From Trinickia violacea (GTDB taxonomy: Bacteria; Pseudomonadota; Gammaproteobacteria; Burkholderiales; Burkholderiaceae), in the NCBI RefSeq assembly GCF_005280735.1, contig NZ_CP040078.1:2728001-2792000 (forward strand): a stretch of DNA of 64,000 bases, written 5' to 3'. This document shows positions 60,367 through 64,000 of this stretch, piece by piece. Below the pieces are notes generated by a model that saw only the letters and a program-made list of their open reading frames with translations, had not been told where the DNA came from and did no database searches. The translations under genes and the position numbers were made by a program. Each line of letters begins with the position of its first letter. Position 1 is the stretch's first letter.

Positions 60367-60651
60367 TCAGGGACTGCCTTTAGGCGCACCACGAGATTTG
60401 GCAAGCGATTCCAGTAACGCGTTGGCTTGAAGCGCCACCGTCTCTTCGAAATCCGCCGAGACCGGCCGGTCGTCCTGCATCGAAAGCAGGATGTCGACAG
60501 CGTGCTTGAATACTTGCGCGACTTGCGCCGTCTGATTCGAATTTTCGGCAAGCGCTTGAGCAAATGCAGCCTGTACCGCCAGACAAGCCGCCAAATGCTC
60601 GATACCTCGTTCGAGGCGGGAGATTCGAGCTTCCATTTTGCCGATGGGCAT
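60367..60651 (-). CDS. Hypothetical helical protein
   Basis: A 94-residue protein, not recognised. It looks fully helical: MEARISRLERGIEHLAACLAVQAAFAQALAENSNQTAQVAQVFKHAVDILLSMQ, with heptad-like spacing in the first 25 residues that suggests a short coiled coil. A GGAGA ribosome binding site 6 nt before the ATG at 60651 supports this start over one 13 codons upstream. It is convergent with the preceding hypothetical gene. Confidence 0.65.
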   Translation of the reverse strand: MPIGKMEARISRLERGIEHLAACLAVQAAFAQALAENSNQTAQVAQVFKHAVDILLSMQDDRPVSADFEETVALQANALLESLAKSRGAPKGSP

Positions 60652-60795
60652 GTGAGTTCTCCGGCTGCCCGGGAAGGGGCGGGCCAGCAAGGTTCAGCTA
60701 ATCAGAATGCTGCAAACGTAGGGTGATGTGCCCGCCTCCGTAAGCAGAAGGCGGGCCTGGTAAACAAAATCGACGCCTTGCCGAGCGCAAACGCG

Positions 60796-61545
60796 TCAGC
60801 CCGTGGTCCCGGTTCCGCCCGTACCGCCCGTGCCACCCGTCGCGCTGCCCGAGCCCGTCGTACCGCCGCTGGAACCGCCGCCGAGCGGCGATGACGCGCC
60901 GGCGGAAACAGCAGCGCTCGACAAGCTCGATGCCGGCTGCCCGTTGCTCGTGATCGCGCCCTTCGTTTGCAGCGTGTCGAGATCCGAGTCGGCGCCCGTT
61001 TGGCCCGGCGTGAACGACACCGTGAGGAATGAGCTCGTCGAGAGCGTCACGCCGTACTGGCTCTTGATAAGCTGCGCGACGCTGTTCTGCGCGTTAGCGA
61101 TCGCGGTGCTGTTCGTCAAAGCGCCTTGATACGTCGTATTCGTCGTGATCGCACCGAGCAGACCGTTGAGCGTCGTGCCGAGTGACCCGGCCATATAGCT
61201 CAACAGCAGCTCCGTAAGCGGCGTGACGTTGTACGTTCCCGCGCCGGAGGCGAACGAATGGACCGTGGCCGTACCGTTCGTCGCGGTGATCACGCACGGA
61301 CCGTCGAACGCAAACGTTGCCGAATACGCACCGCTTGCGTTGGCCGTCGTGCTCGACGAACCGCTCTTGCAACTCAGCGTGATCGAGGCATTGGCCATGG
61401 CCGCACCCACCGCGGCCGTACCGCTCACCGTACCGGACGGCGCGCTTCCGCTGCTGCCGCCGCCGCACGCGGCGAGCAAACTGGTTGCGAGCGCAACGGC
61501 TCCGAGCTGCAGCGAGCGCTGCTTAGCCGCATGAAAAAGCTTCAT
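60796..61545 (-). CDS. Gly/Ser/Thr-rich putative lipoprotein
   Basis: A 249-residue protein with a lipoprotein signal whose lipobox LLAAC places the lipidated cysteine near C27, followed by GGGSSGS. A beta-sandwich-like segment (SGTVSGTAAVGAAMANASITLSCKSGSSSTTANASGAYSATFAFDGPCVITAT) resembles carboxypeptidase-regulatory-type repeats found on surface lipoproteins. The C terminus is low-complexity GGTGGTGGTG repeats. It lies 21 bp after the YjbH-like gene, so the two are almost surely one transcript, and both act at the outer membrane. Function unknown. Confidence 0.8.
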   Translation of the reverse strand: MKLFHAAKQRSLQLGAVALATSLLAACGGGSSGSAPSGTVSGTAAVGAAMANASITLSCKSGSSSTTANASGAYSATFAFDGPCVITATNGTATVHSFASGAGTYNVTPLTELLLSYMAGSLGTTLNGLLGAITTNTTYQGALTNSTAIANAQNSVAQLIKSQYGVTLSTSSFLTVSFTPGQTGADSDLDTLQTKGAITSNGQPASSLSSAAVSAGASSPLGGGSSGGTTGSGSATGGTGGTGGTGTTG

Positions 61546-61566
61546 CGTTTCTCTCCCAGGAAGAAA

Positions 61567-63942
61567 TTACTTGCAACTGGCAGGCACCCGCGCCTGCTCC
61601 TCGCCTACACCCTGCAAACCGCCACTGCAGTCGCGCGTCGACGCGTCTGCCGCCGTTCCATCGACCACCGCCGGATGCACATCCGGTTTCGGTGCGTCGC
61701 CATCTGGCGCGGCGTAGCGCAAATACGCGTCGCGCATCCGGTATAGCTGCGTGCTGAAATAGGCGCCGCTGAAGCGCCCTTGATTGAGCAAGTTCTGTTG
61801 CGTGCTGTAAGCGAAGCCCAGGTTCTCCGCCGCGTTGGCGCTCAGATAGTTGGTCGAGCCGACCCGCGTGCGGAAGTCCAGTGAGAACTGTTCGTCTCCG
61901 GATACCTGTGTGATGCCCGGCTTCATGCCCTGGCGTGGCGTGAGCGGGAAGCTGATCGTCGCGCCGACGAAGCTGCCCTGACCGCTGTGCTCGCCATGCA
62001 CGCTGATCGCGACGTCGTCGAACCAGCGCGTGAGCGTAATGAGCGGCCCTTTGTCTCCGCCGACGTAGCGCGCGACGCCCGCCTCCACCCAGACGTTCCA
62101 TGAAGGCTGGACCCAGCGGTAGGTGAGCTCGGCATTCTTCACGCTCGGCAGCGTGTCATGGCCGGGCTCGTGATGCAGATACGCGAGGCGCAGGCGCACG
62201 AGATCGGGACGTCCCGGCACGAACGCCGTCGTCTCGTTCTCCACGCCGACGTAGCTGTAGTCGAATTTGCCGAGCGCCGCCACGTTGAAGATCCGCGGCA
62301 TCACCCAGAAGCTTTGCGCCAAGGCAGCCGACTCGAGCCCGCCTTTCAAGCGGTATGCGCTAAAGACGCGGCCAGCGTCCATGTTCTTCGTGTTGTAAAG
62401 CGGCGCAACGTAATTCGCGTAAAGCTCCGCGCCGCGCCAAAGCGGCACGAACCCTTCGATGTTCGCGCCAAGCGACAAGTCGAAATTGCCGTACTCGGTG
62501 CCGTACAGATAGCTCGCAATCGGCGAAATGCGAATGCGCGTCAGTCCGTGAGCATGCTCGTTGCCGTACCACGCAATCGAGTCGGCGTCGTAGGTCAGGC
62601 GGGTCGTCATCGTCATCGATGTACTGGCCGGACCCGGCGCGCCGCCTGCAATGAATTGCGCGAATGCGGCGCGGTCCACGATCACTTCGCCTAGCGGTTC
62701 GTTGGCCTTCTTGATCACGGCGTGAATCCGCTCGATGCCATTCGGCGCGTTGGCGCTCGCCACGCCCAGCACGATACCGAGCGCATCGGCTTCGTTCTGG
62801 TTATAGCGGTGATTTTCGTATTCGACGATCAGGTCCTTGCCGCTGACGCCGACGCGCACACGCTCTAATCCGGCGCCCGTCAGCTTGCGGAAGATCACGT
62901 CGAACGCAGAGGTCTCCAGCGCGTCGGGAATGGCCGATGTGTGAAGGTCCGCAACCGCCGGCGTTGCGTCGTTGACGACGGTCGATGCATAAGATTGCGG
63001 CGTGGGTACAGGCGGCCGTATGTCTTGCGCAAGCTTGCCCGTATCGGCCGTGACCGTCGGCGCAGCGGGGAGTGGCAGTTTCCCGAGCTTCTGCGCCTCC
63101 TCTCGATACGAGTCGGACACGTCGACATTCGGCAGAGCCTGCGTCTCCTTGCAAAGACCGTCCCCGCAGCCTTGTGCGGTAAACCGCTTACCCAGCGGGA
63201 TCTGAATGCCGATCGATACCGATGTGCGAGGCGATACGCCGTCGGTTTTTCTGAGCGATCGCATGACCGTACCGATCACACTCGCGTCCGCGAGCCAACG
63301 GATCGCCGGAGACTGATAGCGCACGCCGGCATAGGGCGTCTTCGAGTCGTCTTCCGCAAGCAGCGACAAGCCGGTGTTCCAAAGCGACAGTTGCGCGCCG
63401 CCGAACAGGCCGTTTAGGCGATCGCCCGTGCCGTAGCCGATCGTCAGCGTCGCAGGCCCGAAGCTTTGCGACACGACGCCATACGTCGAGCGGAAATAGT
63501 GCGTTTGTCCGCCGATATCCGTCATGCCGAACGCGATTGCCGGCTGGTACTCGAACAGCTTGGGCACCTCGAGCTTGACGTTCGCCATCAGGTGCCGAAA
63601 GATGAAGTGGTCGGCGCCCGGAAAATGCGCAGGCACATTGCCCGGATAGTTCGCCAATCCGCCGGACGCTTCGACATAGGGCAGCAAGCCAACCGCGCCC
63701 CAGTACACCTGCGAGCCCGTAGCCTGTTGCCCGAAGCGCGGATCGATATAGTTGTTGTACTGCCCCTCCACAACCCCCTCGGGCAAGGCAAACGCGTATG
63801 GAATAACCAGTCCGCCGGCTTGACCGAAGGCATTCAGCGCCGGATCGGAAGCATGTGCCGACGCCGAAAGCGCTAACGCCGCGCCGAGCGTCAATGCTTT
63901 CGGTGTCGAGGGCGGTCGTTGTGCGCGCAATCTATTGGGCAT
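61567..63942 (-). CDS. YjbH domain-containing outer-membrane protein
   Basis: A 791-residue exported protein (signal peptide 1-31, cleavage at AHA/SDPA) of the YjbH family. The first half contains a porin-like beta region: NAFGQAGGLVIPYAFALPEGVVEGQYNN, WGAVGLLPYVEASGGLANYPG, HFIFRHLMANVKLEVPKLFEYQPAIAFGMTDIGG. The second half has SIAWYGNEHAHGLTRIRISPI and GEHSGQGSFVGATISFPLTPRQGMKPG, which are family-typical strands. In enterobacteria yjbEFGH is linked to exopolysaccharide production and YjbH is its outer-membrane part; the yjbEFG partners are not in this window but could lie beyond the right edge. An AGGA ribosome binding site precedes the ATG. Confidence 0.85.
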   Translation of the reverse strand: MPNRLRAQRPPSTPKALTLGAALALSASAHASDPALNAFGQAGGLVIPYAFALPEGVVEGQYNNYIDPRFGQQATGSQVYWGAVGLLPYVEASGGLANYPGNVPAHFPGADHFIFRHLMANVKLEVPKLFEYQPAIAFGMTDIGGQTHYFRSTYGVVSQSFGPATLTIGYGTGDRLNGLFGGAQLSLWNTGLSLLAEDDSKTPYAGVRYQSPAIRWLADASVIGTVMRSLRKTDGVSPRTSVSIGIQIPLGKRFTAQGCGDGLCKETQALPNVDVSDSYREEAQKLGKLPLPAAPTVTADTGKLAQDIRPPVPTPQSYASTVVNDATPAVADLHTSAIPDALETSAFDVIFRKLTGAGLERVRVGVSGKDLIVEYENHRYNQNEADALGIVLGVASANAPNGIERIHAVIKKANEPLGEVIVDRAAFAQFIAGGAPGPASTSMTMTTRLTYDADSIAWYGNEHAHGLTRIRISPIASYLYGTEYGNFDLSLGANIEGFVPLWRGAELYANYVAPLYNTKNMDAGRVFSAYRLKGGLESAALAQSFWVMPRIFNVAALGKFDYSYVGVENETTAFVPGRPDLVRLRLAYLHHEPGHDTLPSVKNAELTYRWVQPSWNVWVEAGVARYVGGDKGPLITLTRWFDDVAISVHGEHSGQGSFVGATISFPLTPRQGMKPGITQVSGDEQFSLDFRTRVGSTNYLSANAAENLGFAYSTQQNLLNQGRFSGAYFSTQLYRMRDAYLRYAAPDGDAPKPDVHPAVVDGTAADASTRDCSGGLQGVGEEQARVPASCK

Positions 63943-64000
63943 TTATCCTGGGAGTTGCTTACGTTGATCGACCGCCGCCCCTCGTTCCGAACCGGCAAAG

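Overview
The window is high-GC DNA from a betaproteobacterium, most likely a plant- or soil-associated Burkholderiaceae (Paraburkholderia/Caballeronia/Trinickia-like). The basis is a DUF4148 secreted protein, two Gram-negative porins of the Burkholderia type, and a sequence-typical ACC deaminase beside an indole-3-acetate (IAA) catabolic cluster of the Paraburkholderia type. No rRNA, tRNA, CRISPR array, transposase, integrase or phage gene was seen.

Layout. 1-9.7 kb: the start of a DUF4148 gene, gnd with a terminator and an array of four covarying hairpins in its leader, a DUF938 methyltransferase, a sirtuin, and a compact operon of a GntR regulator, an AprA-like flavoprotein, an AprB-like ferredoxin, a HEAT-repeat protein and DUF971. 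A DJ-1/PfpI protein and a lipoprotein follow. 9.7-15.3 kb: an NCS1 permease, a DauR-like regulator, an ornithine-cyclodeaminase-family enzyme, a periplasmic amino-acid-binding protein and a DadA-like FAD oxidoreductase, probably for D-arginine or a related amino acid. 15.3-16.4 kb: a LacI-family regulator.

16.7-32.5 kb: a complete-looking iac cluster for IAA breakdown towards catechol: porin, MFS transporter, iacG, response regulator, the operon iacC-D-I-H-E ending in a chemoreceptor gene, LysR regulator, iacF, sensor kinase, iacA and iacB. This 16-kb block is bracketed by two direct copies (about 90% identical) of a 148-bp intergenic repeat, and the right copy supplies the iacB stop codon. 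No tautomerase (IacY) or catechol-cleavage gene is visible here.

32.7-39.1 kb: a MocD/MocE-like non-heme oxygenase and Rieske ferredoxin, an epoxide-hydrolase-like protein, a second type I glutamine synthetase behind two small genes, and divergent acdR/acdS (ACC deaminase). IAA removal and ACC removal thus lie within 6 kb of each other. 39.2-56 kb: lignin-type aromatic catabolism: vanA-vanB-vanR with twin VanR-type operators; a sigma-54 activator divergent from an aryl aldehyde dehydrogenase and an aryl alcohol dehydrogenase behind a textbook -24/-12 promoter; and a set resembling couLMNORT (hydroxycinnamoyl-CoA synthetase, hydratase, dehydrogenase, amidohydrolase, MarR, MFS) that would shorten ferulate/p-coumarate to vanillate/4-hydroxybenzoate, plus an esterase and a porin. 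56.3-64 kb: an ACS-type MFS permease with an RraA-like aldolase, small hypothetical genes, a lytic transglycosylase, a lipoprotein and a YjbH-like outer-membrane protein.

Together the window reads as a root-interaction and phenolic-utilisation region. It would take up and shorten hydroxycinnamates, demethylate vanillate, oxidise aryl alcohols and destroy two plant-hormone molecules, with each unit carrying its own regulator and mostly recognisable operators.
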